This document shows, piece by piece, positions 28,784 through 41,944 of a stretch of DNA of 64,000 bases (positions within the stretch are counted from its first letter, which is position 1; every line of letters starts with the position of its first letter). Position numbers and translations under genes: made by a program. This DNA comes from Caballeronia sordidicola (lineage in GTDB: Bacteria > Pseudomonadota > Gammaproteobacteria > Burkholderiales > Burkholderiaceae): contig NZ_MTHB01000036.1 in the NCBI RefSeq assembly GCF_002220365.1, forward strand, positions 49,052 to 113,051, written 5' to 3'. Under the pieces are notes generated by a model. That model saw only the letters and a list, made by a program, of their open reading frames with translations. It searched no databases and was not told the origin of the DNA.

Positions 28784-28812
28784 CAATTGTAAATCCCAGC
28801 AATTACCCGTAG

Positions 28813-30543
28813 TCACGCCGTTTTAGCCTCCGATAGCTTCATTTCCTCGATCATCTTTGCTCGCATGATGAATTTCTGGACCTTGCCGGTGACCGTCATC
28901 GGCAGTTCGTCGACAAAGCGGATGTGCCGCGGAATCTTGTAGTGTGCAATCTGTCCTTGGCAATACTCGCGGATGTCTTCTGCCGTCGCGTGTTCGCCTT
29001 GACGGAGAACAATCCACGCGCACACTTCCTCGCCGTATTTAATATCAGGAACACCGAATACCTGGGCCGATTGAATCTTCGGATGCCGAAACAGGAATTC
29101 TTCGATTTCGCGCGGATAAATGTTCTCGCCACCCCGAATCAACATGTCCTTTAAACGTCCGACGATATTGCAATATCCCTCAGCGTCGAGGGTCGCCAGA
29201 TCGCCGGTATGCATCCAGCCATCGATAATCGCTTCGCGCGTTTTTTCTTCGTCGCCCCAATACCCTTTCATCACCGAATAACCGCGCGTGCAGAGTTCGC
29301 CTGTCTCGCCAACCGGGACGATTTCGCCGAGCGGATCAACCAGTTTCACCTCCAGATGCGGCTGGATCTGACCGACGGTCGTCGTGCGTTTATCGAGGGG
29401 ATCGGTGGTCGAACTTTGAAACGACACCGGGCTCGTCTCCGTCATTCCGTACGCGATCGTGATTTCGCGCAGATTCATCTTTGCGACCACGCGCTTCATG
29501 GTCTCGATCGGGCAGGGCGAACCCGCCATGATCCCGGTGCGCAAACGGCTCAGGTCGTATTGATCGAAATTAGGGAGATCGAGTTCCGCGATAAACATGG
29601 TCGGCACGCCGTGCAATGCGGTGCAGCGCTCTTCATCGACGGCAGCGAGCGTCGCGGCAGGATCGAAGGCTTCGCCAGGGAACACCATCGTCGCCCCCGC
29701 CGATACGCACGCGAGCACCGCCAGCACCATGCCGAAGCAGTGATATAGCGGCACGGGAATGCACAGCGAGTCCTGCTCGGTAAGCAACATCGAGTGCGCG
29801 ATGTAACGGCCGTTGTTCACCACGTTGTGATGAGTAAGCGTGGCGCCCTTGGGGTTGCCGGTGGTGCCGCTCGTGAACTGGATGTTGATGGGATCGTGTG
29901 CTGTAAGCGCCGATTCCCGCGCGTCGAGCTGAGCTGTATTCAGCTGATCACGGCCGCGCGACATGACATCGGGAAAACGCAGCATGCCGGGCGTCGTGCC
30001 CTCGCCCATTCGGATCACGGCGTTTAAATCAGGGAAACGCGCTGCGTTGAGTGCACCAGGTTCGGCCGTGACAAGTTCGGGCGCGAGCGTTTGCAGCATC
30101 TCCAGATACTTCGACGTCTTGAATTGTTCCGCCGCGATCAGCGCCTTGCAGCCGACCTTGTTCAATGCGTACTCAAGCTCCGACAACCGATACGCCGGGT
30201 TGATGTTCACCAGGATCGCGCCGATCCGTGCCGTCGCGAATTGCGTGAGCAGCCATTCAGAGCGGTTCGGCGACCAGATGCCCACCCGGTCACCCGCTTC
30301 CACACCCAGCTTGAGCAAACCCGACGCGAGGACATCGACTTCATCGGCGAATTCGCGCCAGGTCCAACGGATGTTTTGTTCGCGGAAAATCACCGCGGGA
30401 CGGTCGGGGTATTTCGCGGCCGTGCCCCGCAGGAAGCGGGAAACGGTGGCGTCGCTCAGCGCAATGTCCGTCGAGCCGCGAACGTACGACAAGCCGTCGC
30501 GTGGTTCGATCTGCGGCCCGGTGTGCATCGATTGGGTAGGCAT
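28813..30543 (-). CDS. AMP-binding fatty-acyl-CoA synthetase-like protein
   Basis: A 576-residue adenylate-forming enzyme that should make acyl-CoA from a fatty acid, ATP and CoA. The ATP loop is [18 protein letters not shown] near residue 216, the second motif is [12 protein letters not shown] near 360, HTGD is near 444, and the catalytic lysine is in [10 protein letters not shown] near residue 555. The length and motifs suit the medium- or long-chain acyl-CoA ligase group used in beta-oxidation. GGAGGAGACC precedes the ATG at 30543. It stands alone, downstream of the atp operon terminator and separated by about 280 bp. Confidence 0.9.
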   Translation of the reverse strand: MPTQSMHTGPQIEPRDGLSYVRGSTDIALSDATVSRFLRGTAAKYPDRPAVIFREQNIRWTWREFADEVDVLASGLLKLGVEAGDRVGIWSPNRSEWLLTQFATARIGAILVNINPAYRLSELEYALNKVGCKALIAAEQFKTSKYLEMLQTLAPELVTAEPGALNAARFPDLNAVIRMGEGTTPGMLRFPDVMSRGRDQLNTAQLDARESALTAHDPINIQFTSGTTGNPKGATLTHHNVVNNGRYIAHSMLLTEQDSLCIPVPLYHCFGMVLAVLACVSAGATMVFPGEAFDPAATLAAVDEERCTALHGVPTMFIAELDLPNFDQYDLSRLRTGIMAGSPCPIETMKRVVAKMNLREITIAYGMTETSPVSFQSSTTDPLDKRTTTVGQIQPHLEVKLVDPLGEIVPVGETGELCTRGYSVMKGYWGDEEKTREAIIDGWMHTGDLATLDAEGYCNIVGRLKDMLIRGGENIYPREIEEFLFRHPKIQSAQVFGVPDIKYGEEVCAWIVLRQGEHATAEDIREYCQGQIAHYKIPRHIRFVDELPMTVTGKVQKFIMRAKMIEEMKLSEAKTA

Positions 30544-30772
30544 ATCGAAGGTCTCCTCCGTGGGATGGCGCTATAAGAAGAAAATGAAGCGCCATGAAAG
30601 CGATTCGGAAGACTGATTGTGCATCGCGAGAAAGAGCTAGGGCATTGAGTGTTACCCGCAAGCTACCCGCAAAAACGCCCGGATCAACGCATGTTGGTTG
30701 TGCAGTTTTGCGCGCAAGCGCGCGCGGTTGGGCCTAGGTGTTGGCGCATGCATCACCGTTTGGAACGCGCAT

Positions 30773-30800
30773 GAAAAAAGCAGCCCGAAGGCTGCTTTTT
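30773..30800 (-). terminator. ATP synthase operon terminator
   Basis: AGCAGCC (30779-30785) and GGCTGCT (30790-30796) form the stem around a CGAA loop. T residues follow on both strands, so it may act in either direction. It stands 24 bp past atpC. Confidence 0.85.
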
Positions 30801-30823
30801 CGTATCGCCAGACTCGCGAAAAC

Positions 30824-31249
30824 TCAGTGGTTACCGCGCAATTTCCGCAGCCGCTGAATCGCCGCAATCTGAGCCGTCGCGTACGCCAATTCCGCTTGTG
30901 CGGTCGCGTACTCGAGGTTCGAACCCGTGTTCTGCAACGCTTCTTCAGCGCGCTTCTTCGCTTCCAACGCTTTAGCTTCGTCGAGATCCGCGCCACGGAT
31001 CGCGGTATCGGCCAGAACCGTCACCACGCCCGGCTGGATCTCGAGAATCCCGCCAGCAACGAACACGAACTCTTCGTCGCCGTTCTCCGCTTCGATACGC
31101 ACCGCACCCGGACGAATCCGCGTGATGAGCGGCGTGTGGCCCGGCAGAATGCCGAGTTCACCCGCTTCGCCCGGCAGTGCGACGAACTTCGCCCGGCCCG
31201 AGAAGATCTGCTCTTCCGCGCTGACGACGTCTACTTGAATTGTTGCCAT
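30824..31249 (-). CDS. atpC: F1Fo ATP synthase subunit epsilon
   Basis: The epsilon subunit of the F1 central stalk, 141 residues. It has the N-terminal beta sandwich ([35 protein letters not shown]) and a C-terminal two-helix hairpin rich in Ala, Glu and Lys (about 90-135) that acts as an inhibitory latch. The start MATIQ at 31249 gives the usual size; seven upstream codons are excluded. It is the last gene of atpIBEFHAGDC and is followed by the operon terminator. Confidence 0.95.
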   Translation of the reverse strand: MATIQVDVVSAEEQIFSGRAKFVALPGEAGELGILPGHTPLITRIRPGAVRIEAENGDEEFVFVAGGILEIQPGVVTVLADTAIRGADLDEAKALEAKKRAEEALQNTGSNLEYATAQAELAYATAQIAAIQRLRKLRGNH

Positions 31250-31331
31250 ATCGACCTCTATCCCATGCAAGGCTGGTTGAGCGTATCAAAAGGCGCGCGC
31301 TCTCTTTCAAGAACCCGCGCCCACCAGACCC

Positions 31332-33697
<2,366 letters not shown>

Positions 33698-33784
33698 TGC
33701 TTACTCCTTCATCGAAGTGGCGCGGGATGCTTCGTTTGTTCTGAAAGCGGCCCGCGCCGCTTCAAAGTTCGACCAATACGAGGA

Positions 33785-35326
33785 TCAGTAAGCGCCCGAC
33801 TTCTTGAAGTCCTTCAGCGCGGCATGCAATGCGCCTTCGTCGTCCTTCGACAAGTCTTTGTTATCTTCGATGCGCTTGATCATGTCGGCGTGCTTGGTCT
33901 TCAAGAAGTCGCGGAGACCCTTTTCGAACGGCAGCACCTGAGCGACTTCGAGATCGTCGAGGTAACCGTTGTTCGCGGCAAACAGCGCGATCGCCAGTTC
34001 CCAAACTTGCAGCGGCTGATATTGCGGCTGCTTCAGCAATTCCGTCACGCGGCGGCCGCGCTCCAGCTGCTTACGCGTAGCTTCGTCCAGGTCCGATGCG
34101 AACTGCGAAAACGCTGCCAATTCACGATACTGCGCCAAGTCGGTACGAATACCGCCGGACAGCTTCTTGATGACCTTGGTCTGCGCTGCACCGCCGACTC
34201 GCGACACGGACACGCCTGCGTTAATAGCAGGACGGATACCGGCGTTGAACAAGTCGGTTTCCAGGAAGATCTGGCCGTCCGTAATCGAGATCACGTTCGT
34301 CGGAACGAATGCGGTCACGTCGCCGGCCTGCGTCTCGATGACCGGCAATGCCGTCAGCGAACCGCTCTTGCCCTTCACTTCACCCTTCGTGAACTTCTCA
34401 ACGTAGTCTTCCGACACGCGAGCCGCACGTTCCAGCAAACGCGAGTGCAGATAAAACACGTCGCCCGGATACGCTTCACGACCCGGCGGACGGCGCAGCA
34501 GCAGCGAAATCTGACGATACGCCCATGCTTGCTTGGTCAAATCGTCATACACGATCAGCGCGTCTTGACCGCGATCGCGGAAGTATTCGCCCATCGTGCA
34601 GCCGGCGTATGGTGCGAGGTATTGCATCGCAGCCGATTCCGAAGCCGAAGCCGCGACCACGATGGTGTATTCCATCGCGCCGCTTTCTTCCAGCTTGCGC
34701 ACCACGTTCATGATCGACGAAGCTTTCTGGCCGATTGCAACGTAGATACAGAAGAGGTTCTTGCCCTTCTGGTTGATGATCGCGTCAATGGCCACAGCCG
34801 TCTTGCCGCACTGACGATCGCCAATGATCAGCTCGCGCTGGCCACGGCCAACCGGCACCATTGCGTCGATGGACTTCAGACCCGTTTGAACCGGCTCCGA
34901 CACCGACTTACGCCAGATCACGCCCGGTGCAATCTTTTCGACCGCGTCGGTCATCTTTGCGTTGACCGGACCCTTGCCGTCGATAGGCACGCCCAGTGCG
35001 TCGACCACACGGCCGAGCAGTTCCGGACCTACCGGCACTTCGAGAATGCGGCCCGTCGTCTTGACGATGTCGCCTTCCGAAATGTGTTCGTATTCGCCCA
35101 AAATCACGGCGCCAACCGAATCGCGCTCGAGGTTCAGCGCGAGGCCGAAGGTATTGCCCGGGAATTCGAGCATTTCGCCCTGCATCACGTCCGACAAACC
35201 GTGAATACGCACGATACCGTCGGTCACGGAAATCACAGTGCCTTGGTTGCGAACATCGGCGCTCGCTTCCAGACCCTGGATCCGGCTCTTGATCAGCTCG
35301 CTGATCTCAGAGGGATTGAGTTGCAT
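33785..35326 (-). CDS. atpA: F1Fo ATP synthase subunit alpha
   Basis: The non-catalytic nucleotide-binding subunit, 513 residues, standard size. Walker A is [13 protein letters not shown] near residue 169, and the catalytic-site arginine is expected near residue 373 in the [13 protein letters not shown] stretch. The N-terminus ([16 protein letters not shown]) contacts delta. The start follows an AGGAGTG site. It sits between atpH and atpG, with short gaps as in a single transcript. A long open frame on the opposite strand here is a shadow of its codon usage. Confidence 0.97.
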   Translation of the reverse strand: MQLNPSEISELIKSRIQGLEASADVRNQGTVISVTDGIVRIHGLSDVMQGEMLEFPGNTFGLALNLERDSVGAVILGEYEHISEGDIVKTTGRILEVPVGPELLGRVVDALGVPIDGKGPVNAKMTDAVEKIAPGVIWRKSVSEPVQTGLKSIDAMVPVGRGQRELIIGDRQCGKTAVAIDAIINQKGKNLFCIYVAIGQKASSIMNVVRKLEESGAMEYTIVVAASASESAAMQYLAPYAGCTMGEYFRDRGQDALIVYDDLTKQAWAYRQISLLLRRPPGREAYPGDVFYLHSRLLERAARVSEDYVEKFTKGEVKGKSGSLTALPVIETQAGDVTAFVPTNVISITDGQIFLETDLFNAGIRPAINAGVSVSRVGGAAQTKVIKKLSGGIRTDLAQYRELAAFSQFASDLDEATRKQLERGRRVTELLKQPQYQPLQVWELAIALFAANNGYLDDLEVAQVLPFEKGLRDFLKTKHADMIKRIEDNKDLSKDDEGALHAALKDFKKSGAY

Positions 35327-35373
35327 TAGTCACTCCTGATAGTCAATTCTTAACCGCGCCGGCGCAATGCGCG

Positions 35374-35913
35374 TCAGGCGGACAGCGCCGTCTGCATGCT
35401 GGCAAGGCGCGCGCGGACCGAGGTATCGAGTACTTCGTCGCCTACCGTTACGCGAACACCGCCAATCAGCGACTTATCGACTTCAACAGTAGGTTTCAGC
35501 TTGCAGTGGAACTTGCGTTCGAGATTCGCGACAAGGTCGGTCAACTGTGCGCCTTCCAGCGGGAATGCGCTGACAATCAGCGCATCGGCCGCACCTTCGC
35601 GGGAATTCTTCAGCTCGTCGAACTGCACGGCAATTTCCGGCATCAGCGTCAGCCGGTGGTTGTCCACCAGCATTCGCACTAAGTTCTTTGCCTCCGGCTG
35701 TTGCGCGAGCGGCGATTTCACCGCCGACAACAACAGCTCGCTGACCTGATCGCGGCTCACTTTCGGGCTCGTCGCGATGGAGAGCACTTCAGGCAGACGC
35801 GCAACCTGAGCCAGCTCCTCGACGAAGTCAGACCAGGCGGCGAGCTCACCCGCTTCGGCCACGCGGAATACAGCTTCAGCGTACGGTCGTGCGATGGTTG
35901 CAAGTTCGGCCAT
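35374..35913 (-). CDS. atpH: F1Fo ATP synthase subunit delta
   Basis: The delta (OSCP) subunit, 179 residues, which ties the peripheral b stalk to the top of alpha3beta3. It has the N-terminal helical bundle ([16 protein letters not shown] near residues 5-20) and a C-terminal part with [35 protein letters not shown] sequence near 139-170, matching the OSCP signature. It starts 2 bp after the atpF stop, suggesting coupled translation. Confidence 0.95.
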   Translation of the reverse strand: MAELATIARPYAEAVFRVAEAGELAAWSDFVEELAQVARLPEVLSIATSPKVSRDQVSELLLSAVKSPLAQQPEAKNLVRMLVDNHRLTLMPEIAVQFDELKNSREGAADALIVSAFPLEGAQLTDLVANLERKFHCKLKPTVEVDKSLIGGVRVTVGDEVLDTSVRARLASMQTALSA

Positions 35914-35915
35914 GA

Positions 35916-36386
35916 TCAGAGCTCGGCTTTGAGTTGATTCAGCATCTCGGCGTGAGCCGATTGATCGACTTCGCGCTTCAGGATCTGCTCGGCGCCCTTC
36001 ACGGCCAGCGCCGCGACTTCGCCGCGCAATGCTTCGCGCGCTTTGACGACTTGCTGGTCTGCGTCGGCCTTCGCTTGCGCAATGATGCGCGCGGCTTCAG
36101 CCTGGGCGTTAGCCTTGATTTCGTCGGCGACTGCGACTGCGCGCTTTTCAGCATCCGCAATACGCTGCTGACCGTCGTTACGGGCTTGCGCGAGTTCCTG
36201 GTCGACGCGCTTATGTGCGGCTTCGAGTTCGGCCTTGCCCTTTTCGGCGGCTGACAAGCCGTCGGCGATCTTCTTCGAGCGCTCATCCAGGGCGTTGATC
36301 AACGGCGGCCACACGAACTTCATCGTGAACCACGCGAGGATCAGAAACACGACCATTTGCGCAAACAGGGTTGCGTTGAGATTCAC
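35916..36386 (-). CDS. atpF: F1Fo ATP synthase subunit b
   Basis: The peripheral stalk subunit, 156 residues. One N-terminal membrane helix ([20 protein letters not shown], residues about 7-26) is followed by a long charged helix with an Ala/Lys/Glu/Gln-rich coiled coil (about 30-150) that dimerises and reaches delta. It lies between atpE and atpH; the gap to atpE is 137 bp. Length and layout are standard. Confidence 0.95.
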   Translation of the reverse strand: MNLNATLFAQMVVFLILAWFTMKFVWPPLINALDERSKKIADGLSAAEKGKAELEAAHKRVDQELAQARNDGQQRIADAEKRAVAVADEIKANAQAEAARIIAQAKADADQQVVKAREALRGEVAALAVKGAEQILKREVDQSAHAEMLNQLKAEL

Positions 36387-36523
36387 GGTGTTTCCTTAAA
36401 CGTTGCTAATCCGGAGAGTGAAACGGCAAGGCGCTTGATCGAGGGTTGCATCGATTAAGCGCCGTTGCACGTTCCGTCCTGCGCTCGTCGCTTGAAAGCT
36501 CGAGCGCACACTTCCGAGGAACC

Positions 36524-36832
<309 letters not shown>

Positions 36833-36967
36833 TTATTAAAAATTGAAACTCGATACGATTCTGCTGACTTTTGGTCGCTGTTACGTTCTTTCGCTGCGGT
36901 GTTCTGCAGCGTTTTACCGAACTACTGTGAGCCTTCCCTGCTGCCTGATTTAGCTACTTGGTGCGGC

Positions 36968-37819
36968 TTAGTGCGAGTCATGGGCCTGGCCGAGATACAC
37001 CAGCGTCAGCATCATGAAAATAAACGCCTGCAGCAGCACGATCAGAATGTGGAAGATCGCCCAAACCGTCCCTGCAACTACGTGGCCCAAAAAGCCAAGC
37101 ACAGAGGCGTCCGCGCCGAAGTGCCACATGCTGCCGAGCAACGCGATCAGCAGGAACAACAGTTCGCCTGCGTACATGTTGCCGAACAGCCGCATGCCGA
37201 GGGAAACCGTCTTGGCGACGAACTCGATAATGTTGAGTGCAAGGTTCGGGATCCACAGCAGCGGATGCGCGCCGAACGGAGCGGACAGCAGTTCGTGCAC
37301 GAAGCCGCCAACGCCCTTGATCTTGAAGTTGTAGTAAATCATCAGAACGAACACGCCGATAGCAATGCCCAGCGTGCCGTTCAGGTCAGCCGTCGGGACG
37401 ATGCGCATATGCGGGAACGTCTCCGACAGACCCAGCCAGCCGATCACGCGCGTGGGCAGGTCAACCGGGATGAAGTCGAGCGAATTCATGAGCGCAACCC
37501 ACACGAATACCGTGAGAGCGAGCGGGGCGATGAAACGGCGGCTACCATGGACCATCGACTTCGACTGGTCTTCCACCATCTCGACCAGCATCTCGATCGC
37601 GCACTGGAAGCGGCCCGGCACGCCGGAGGTCGCTTTGCGAGCCGCCAACCCGAGAATCAGGATGGTGGCGAGACCGCAGAGAATCGACCAGAAAAGCGTG
37701 TCGAGATTCCAGACGTGGATATCGAAAATCGACGTCTGCGAGGACGTGGAAAGATTCTGCAAGTGGTGCGCGATGTACTCCGACGGATCCATCGCGTGCG
37801 TTCCTTCGCTAGCTGCCAT
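36968..37819 (-). CDS. atpB: F1Fo ATP synthase subunit a
   Basis: The membrane stator channel, 283 residues with five to six membrane helices. The essential arginine lies in [17 protein letters not shown] near residue 210, and the last helices ([25 protein letters not shown]) are typical. The start [19 protein letters not shown] at 37819 matches Burkholderia-type subunit a; the open frame continues 21 codons upstream. It is the second gene of the operon after atpI. Confidence 0.95.
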   Translation of the reverse strand: MAASEGTHAMDPSEYIAHHLQNLSTSSQTSIFDIHVWNLDTLFWSILCGLATILILGLAARKATSGVPGRFQCAIEMLVEMVEDQSKSMVHGSRRFIAPLALTVFVWVALMNSLDFIPVDLPTRVIGWLGLSETFPHMRIVPTADLNGTLGIAIGVFVLMIYYNFKIKGVGGFVHELLSAPFGAHPLLWIPNLALNIIEFVAKTVSLGMRLFGNMYAGELLFLLIALLGSMWHFGADASVLGFLGHVVAGTVWAIFHILIVLLQAFIFMMLTLVYLGQAHDSH

Positions 37820-38006
37820 AACTTTAAAGCCACCCAAATTGTCGAAAATCTTCCGCCGCCCGCGTGATCCTCGATCCGCCATCTCTTGGGCGGTTCGCAG
37901 GGCACGGGCCCGCGTGCAGGAGACGGACTCCGCACGTATTAATTTGCTCTGTTACCGTTGGTACGTCACTTACCTGCCGCGTCAAGGCTACGAGGCGTCT
38001 TATGTC

Positions 38007-38052
38007 GCGCACCTCGTCGTGCACCTCGTGCACCTCGCGCACCTCGCGCACC
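38007..38052. repeat. 9-bp tandem repeat between atpB and atpI
   Basis: About five copies of a GYGCACCTC unit, the last one degenerate, interrupted by one 3-bp GTC insertion. It lies just past the atpI stop, in the leader of atpB on the leftward transcript. Confidence 0.7.
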
Positions 38053-38064
38053 ATGCAGCGCGCC

Positions 38065-38661
38065 TTACTTCCAAGCCATCGCGATCCAGTACGTCTTTAA
38101 CGCGATCAGGTACGTCACCAGCAGCGGCACCCACAGCACGCCTTTGAAACCGTACGCGATTGCCACGAACATGGCGATGGTCGCGCCCATCTTCATTGCT
38201 TCGCCGATCATCCAGCTTGCGACAGTTTCAGCGCCGCTCTTCGCTTTCAGACGTGCCGCGAACAATCCGCTCGGCACCCAGCAAATCGCTCCCCCGAGGA
38301 ACGCGGACAGCGCAGCAGCGCCCGGTGGACTGTAGAACAGCCACCATGCCAACGTCGCACACAGGGACAAAACCATTTGCGCCGCCACCACCTTGAACGG
38401 CGTGACACGCGAGGAACGACTTACTTCAGGACCGAACAGCGTCTCCGCCTCTGCCCGCGTTAGCGGAACAGTCTTGTTATCTTGTGCTTCAGCGTCCCAC
38501 GAATCGTCGAATGGATGTTCCGACGCGTGGCGCGACTGACCAGAAGAAGTGGTGTTCGGCGTTGAACCGGACGACTTGTGTCCGGTCAAATCAGCGGCAG
38601 GGCGTGAATCGCGCCCATCTTGCCCGCCTTCCGGCGCTCGATCCTGCTCTCGCACCGCCAT
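38065..38661 (-). CDS. atpI: ATP synthase subunit I (AtpI)
   Basis: An accessory membrane protein thought to help c-ring assembly, 198 residues. A long hydrophilic, probably disordered N-terminus (about 1-85, rich in Ser, Asp, Gln) precedes four membrane helices (VVAAQMVLSLCATLAWWLFY, ALSAFLGGAICWVPSGLFAA, and two more to residue 195). The C-terminal domain fits the AtpI/UncI family. ATG 38661 is preferred to the GTG at 38673. First gene of the operon; the region upstream to 38998 should hold the promoter. Confidence 0.85.
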   Translation of the reverse strand: MAVREQDRAPEGGQDGRDSRPAADLTGHKSSGSTPNTTSSGQSRHASEHPFDDSWDAEAQDNKTVPLTRAEAETLFGPEVSRSSRVTPFKVVAAQMVLSLCATLAWWLFYSPPGAAALSAFLGGAICWVPSGLFAARLKAKSGAETVASWMIGEAMKMGATIAMFVAIAYGFKGVLWVPLLVTYLIALKTYWIAMAWK

Positions 38662-38673
38662 CACACATCTCAC

Positions 38674-38998
38674 TAAAGTCAGTTACAGCCTGCGCATTTG
38701 CCGTTCGCATTTGCCATTCTTTGCCATTGGTTTCATGGCTGGATTCAACCACATACTTACGTTGCGCTTTCGGAGTCGCCAAGCTGATAAATCCGGGGGA
38801 TTGTAAGCGATTGTTGTCACAGATTCAATAGCTTAGGGCCATCAAAAAACAAGCGGACGAGCCTTGAAAACACGTCTCTGAAAGGAGATTTCACTTGTGC
38901 CGACAACGAGTTTGATTAACGCCAGATGTGCGGTGGTTTCATGTCGTTTTTCAGCAGGACACAAATCACATTGCGTGCGCCGCACCATTTTCATCTGA
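38674..38998. other. atp operon upstream region, no gene seen
   Basis: 325 bp between atpI and the permease gene. Three closely spaced TTTGCC elements occur at about 38696-38726. No convincing ORF or terminator is visible; the operon promoter probably lies here. Confidence 0.4.
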
Positions 38999-40138
38999 TC
39001 AAACGAGCCAGGCTCCCACCGCCGCCGCGACGATCCAGAATGGAATGGAGATGAGATGAAACGGACCCCACATGCCGCGTTCACCTGAAAGCCGAACCGC
39101 AATCAGATTGGCAAGCGAACCAATCGCAATACCAAATCCCCCCACGCTCACACCGAACGCCAGCGCTCGCCAGTCTTTTGAAAACTCGGCGAGCATGATC
39201 GCGGCCGGCACGTTGCTGATTCCCTGGGACAACACGGCGCCGGCCGCGTAAGCCTTGAGTGGTGAATCGAGGCCGAGACTCGCTATTGCGTGATGCACCC
39301 ACGGCAACGCGGCCACGCTTCGAAGCACAATGAACATCAGCACGAAAATCAGCAACAGCAACCAATCGATCTTCAGCACGACCTGACGTCGCCACAACAA
39401 GAAACCCGCCGCGACAGCGGCAAGACCAATGCCGGCGTGATGGGCGTCGGCGAGAACCACGAATGCGAGGAATGCAATGCCCGCTACCGTGCAAAGCGGG
39501 ATATCGACGGAATGTCCTTCGGTATCGCTGGAGAGATCGAGCGGCTTGTTGTGGAACATCGCCGCGGCCAGTGCGTAGAGCATCGCCATGAGCGCCGCGC
39601 ACAACGGCAGCAACGCCCACACGAACCCGCCGAAGGAGACGCCGCTCGTCTGCCAGAGGAACAGGTTCTGCGGGTTGCCGAGCGGCGTCAGGATCGATCC
39701 CGCATTCACAGCGATCGCGATGAAGATCACCAGCCGCTTGATCGGAAGTGGCGCGAGTTTGTGCAGCGACAGCGTCAAAGGCACGACGGCGAACAGTGCA
39801 ACGTCGTTGGTGAGCAAGGTCGAGAGTACTGCGGCAAGGCCGATCAGCAGAAACGCCAGGCCGCGTTCACCGTGAATTCGATGCACAACGCGGTGCGCCA
39901 TCCACATCAGGAAGCCCGACAACTCCACCGCCTTGGTCAACATCAGCAAGCCGGCAAGCGTCAGTACGGTCTGCCAGTCGATCAACGCGGGTAACGACGC
40001 CCACGGCTTGGGATGCAACACTTGCAGCGCAATGAGCGCGACCAGCAGGATTGCCAGCACGGGTTCTTTGGTGACAAGCGCCCACGCTTTCGCCAAAGGA
40101 TTTATCGGGAAGCGTTTGGAGTCCGCGGGTGACTGCAT
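38999..40138 (-). CDS. SLC13/YbiR-type anion permease
   Basis: A 379-residue inner-membrane transporter with about ten hydrophobic segments. Conserved blocks of the divalent-anion/Na+ symporter and ArsB-like superfamily are seen: LLTNDVALFAVVPLTL near residue 118 and ILTPLGNPQNLFLWQTSG near 158, plus the second-half ISNVPAAIMLAEF near 316. The substrate could be a dicarboxylate or other anion. It begins 6 bp after the parB stop, so it may share the mnmG-rsmG-parAB transcript, and it lies between partition genes and the atp operon. Function beyond the superfamily is unknown. Confidence 0.85.
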   Translation of the reverse strand: MQSPADSKRFPINPLAKAWALVTKEPVLAILLVALIALQVLHPKPWASLPALIDWQTVLTLAGLLMLTKAVELSGFLMWMAHRVVHRIHGERGLAFLLIGLAAVLSTLLTNDVALFAVVPLTLSLHKLAPLPIKRLVIFIAIAVNAGSILTPLGNPQNLFLWQTSGVSFGGFVWALLPLCAALMAMLYALAAAMFHNKPLDLSSDTEGHSVDIPLCTVAGIAFLAFVVLADAHHAGIGLAAVAAGFLLWRRQVVLKIDWLLLLIFVLMFIVLRSVAALPWVHHAIASLGLDSPLKAYAAGAVLSQGISNVPAAIMLAEFSKDWRALAFGVSVGGFGIAIGSLANLIAVRLSGERGMWGPFHLISIPFWIVAAAVGAWLV

Positions 40139-40144
40139 CGCGGG

Positions 40145-41074
40145 TTATGCCTGCGCTGCGGATACGTTGTCCGTGGTTTCCGTTTTGCCGTTGACGGCGC
40201 CGGTACGCAGCCGTCCCAAAATGCCTTCCAGCGCATCGAGATCGCCGAAGTCGATCTGCAACTTCCCGCGCCCTCGCCCGCCCATCTTGATCTTCACGTT
40301 CGCTGACAGCAGGTCGGACAATTCCTCTTCCAGCCTGCGCGTGTCGCGGCCGCCATCGTGCGCGACGCGCGCTTTCGTAGCGGGCGCTTCCTTGGTCGTC
40401 GATGAAACCAGCTTCTCAGTCTCGCGTACGGACATACGCCTATTGACCACCTGGTTGGCCAACTGAATCTGCGTGGCGGCATCGACGGCAAGCAGCGCGC
40501 GGGCGTGGCCCATGTCGAGATCGCCGGCGAGCAGCATGGTTTGCACCGGTGTAGCCAGGTTCAACAGGCGCAGCAAATTCGATACGGCACTCCGCGAGCG
40601 CCCGACCGATTCGGCCGCTTGCTCGTGCGTGAAATCGAATTCATCGAGCAAACGCTGGATACCCTGCGCCTCTTCCAACGGATTCAAATCTTCACGCTGA
40701 ATGTTTTCGATCAGCGCCATGGCCGCAGCGGCCTGATCCGGTACGTTCTTCACAAGCACCGGCACTTCTTCGAGGCCGGCCAATTTCGCCGCCCGGAAGC
40801 GCCGCTCGCCCGCAATGATTTCGTACCGCTCGCCGCCAATGGATCGCACGAGAATCGGCTGCATCACACCCTGCGCCCGGATACTGGCCGCGAGTTCCTG
40901 CAGCGCGCCTTCGTCCATTCGGGTACGCGGCTGATACTTGCCGGCTTGCATCGAGTCGAGGCGTAGAACATTCGGCAGGCCTTCGCTGCGCACGGCCTCG
41001 GTGATATCCGAGCTTCCGCCCAGCAGGGCCTCCAGACCGCGCCCAAGGCCCTTCTTCTTCATCGTTGCATTCAT
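40145..41074 (-). CDS. parB: Chromosome partitioning protein ParB
   Basis: A CTPase clamp that binds parS and spreads along the origin region. 309 residues. The N-terminal KKKGLGRGLEALLGG segment contacts ParA. The CTP-binding motif GERRFRAAKLAGL lies near residue 92 and ENIQREDLNPLEEA near 126, followed by the parS-binding HTH (FTHEQAAESVGRSRSAVSNLLRLL) near 152 and a C-terminal dimerisation region. GAGGAAG stands before the ATG at 41074. It is 37 bp after parA. Its sites are at 43171, 44710 and 44847. Confidence 0.96.
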   Translation of the reverse strand: MNATMKKKGLGRGLEALLGGSSDITEAVRSEGLPNVLRLDSMQAGKYQPRTRMDEGALQELAASIRAQGVMQPILVRSIGGERYEIIAGERRFRAAKLAGLEEVPVLVKNVPDQAAAAMALIENIQREDLNPLEEAQGIQRLLDEFDFTHEQAAESVGRSRSAVSNLLRLLNLATPVQTMLLAGDLDMGHARALLAVDAATQIQLANQVVNRRMSVRETEKLVSSTTKEAPATKARVAHDGGRDTRRLEEELSDLLSANVKIKMGGRGRGKLQIDFGDLDALEGILGRLRTGAVNGKTETTDNVSAAQA

Positions 41075-41111
41075 CTTGCTTCCTCGTTCTGCCATCTTGA
41101 CGCTGTGTCCG

Positions 41112-41882
41112 TTAAAGCGCGCGTACGCGCTCGATCATTTCCGTGCCGAACTGGATATACGCCTGCGCGCCACGCGATGCGCGGTCAAACACGACACCCG
41201 GCAAACCGTAGCTGGGCGCTTCGGCCAGCCGGACATTGCGAGGAATGACGACGTCGAAGAGCTTGTCACCGAAATGCTGTTTCAGTTGATCCGATACCTG
41301 TTGCTGCAACGTAATGCGAGGATCGAACATGACGCGCAACAATCCGATCACCTTCAGGTCACGGTTGAGATTCGCGTGGACCTGCTTGATCGTGTTGACG
41401 AGGTCCGACAGGCCTTCCAGCGCGAAATACTCGCACTGCATCGGGATGACCACACCGTGCGCAGCGCACAAACCGTTCAGCGTGAGTAACGACAAAGCCG
41501 GCGGGCAATCGATGAGGATGAAATCGTAATCGGCTTCGACTTCAGTCAAAGCCTTACGCAGCACGCGTTCGCGGTTTTCCACGCCGACCAGTTCCACCTC
41601 TGCACCCGCCAGTTCGCGGTTAGCCGGCAAGACGTCGTAGGCGACCGCGTTCGTACGGGTACGCGCTTCGAGTACCGTCACCCCGTTGACCAATACGTCG
41701 TACACAGTGTTCTCGACGGCGGCTTTGTCGACGCCACTTCCCATGGTGGCGTTGCCTTGCGGGTCCAAATCGATCAGCAAGACGCGCTGGTCGAGCGCCG
41801 CCAGACTCGCCGCGAGGTTGACTGCTGTCGTCGTCTTTCCGACGCCGCCCTTCTGGTTAGCGACGCAGAAGATTTTTGCCAT
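41112..41882 (-). CDS. parA: Chromosome partitioning ATPase ParA (Soj)
   Basis: A P-loop ATPase that moves ParB-parS complexes along the nucleoid. 256 residues, small chromosomal Soj type without the N-terminal HTH of plasmid ParA. The deviant Walker A is KGGVGKTTTAVNLAASL near residue 10, Walker A' LLIDLDPQGNAT near 37, and Walker B FILIDCPPALS near 120. The start MAKIFCVANQ at 41882 is standard; the open frame continues 22 codons upstream. It lies 62 bp after rsmG in the classical mnmG-rsmG-parAB order. Confidence 0.96.
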   Translation of the reverse strand: MAKIFCVANQKGGVGKTTTAVNLAASLAALDQRVLLIDLDPQGNATMGSGVDKAAVENTVYDVLVNGVTVLEARTRTNAVAYDVLPANRELAGAEVELVGVENRERVLRKALTEVEADYDFILIDCPPALSLLTLNGLCAAHGVVIPMQCEYFALEGLSDLVNTIKQVHANLNRDLKVIGLLRVMFDPRITLQQQVSDQLKQHFGDKLFDVVIPRNVRLAEAPSYGLPGVVFDRASRGAQAYIQFGTEMIERVRAL

Positions 41883-41944
41883 CGTGATGTGTCCCTTCTT
41901 TCCTGACTGGATTTCAGGCGCGCGTGAGATGTCGACTGCAGTGT

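Larger units (their letters stand above)
28265..28812. other. 548-bp region with a possible small gene and two hairpins
   Basis: It contains the hydrolase promoter region, one doubtful 66-codon frame, a strong rightward terminator at 28694 and a hairpin behind the leftward acyl-CoA synthetase. The terminator implies a rightward transcript that no recognised gene explains. Confidence 0.5.
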
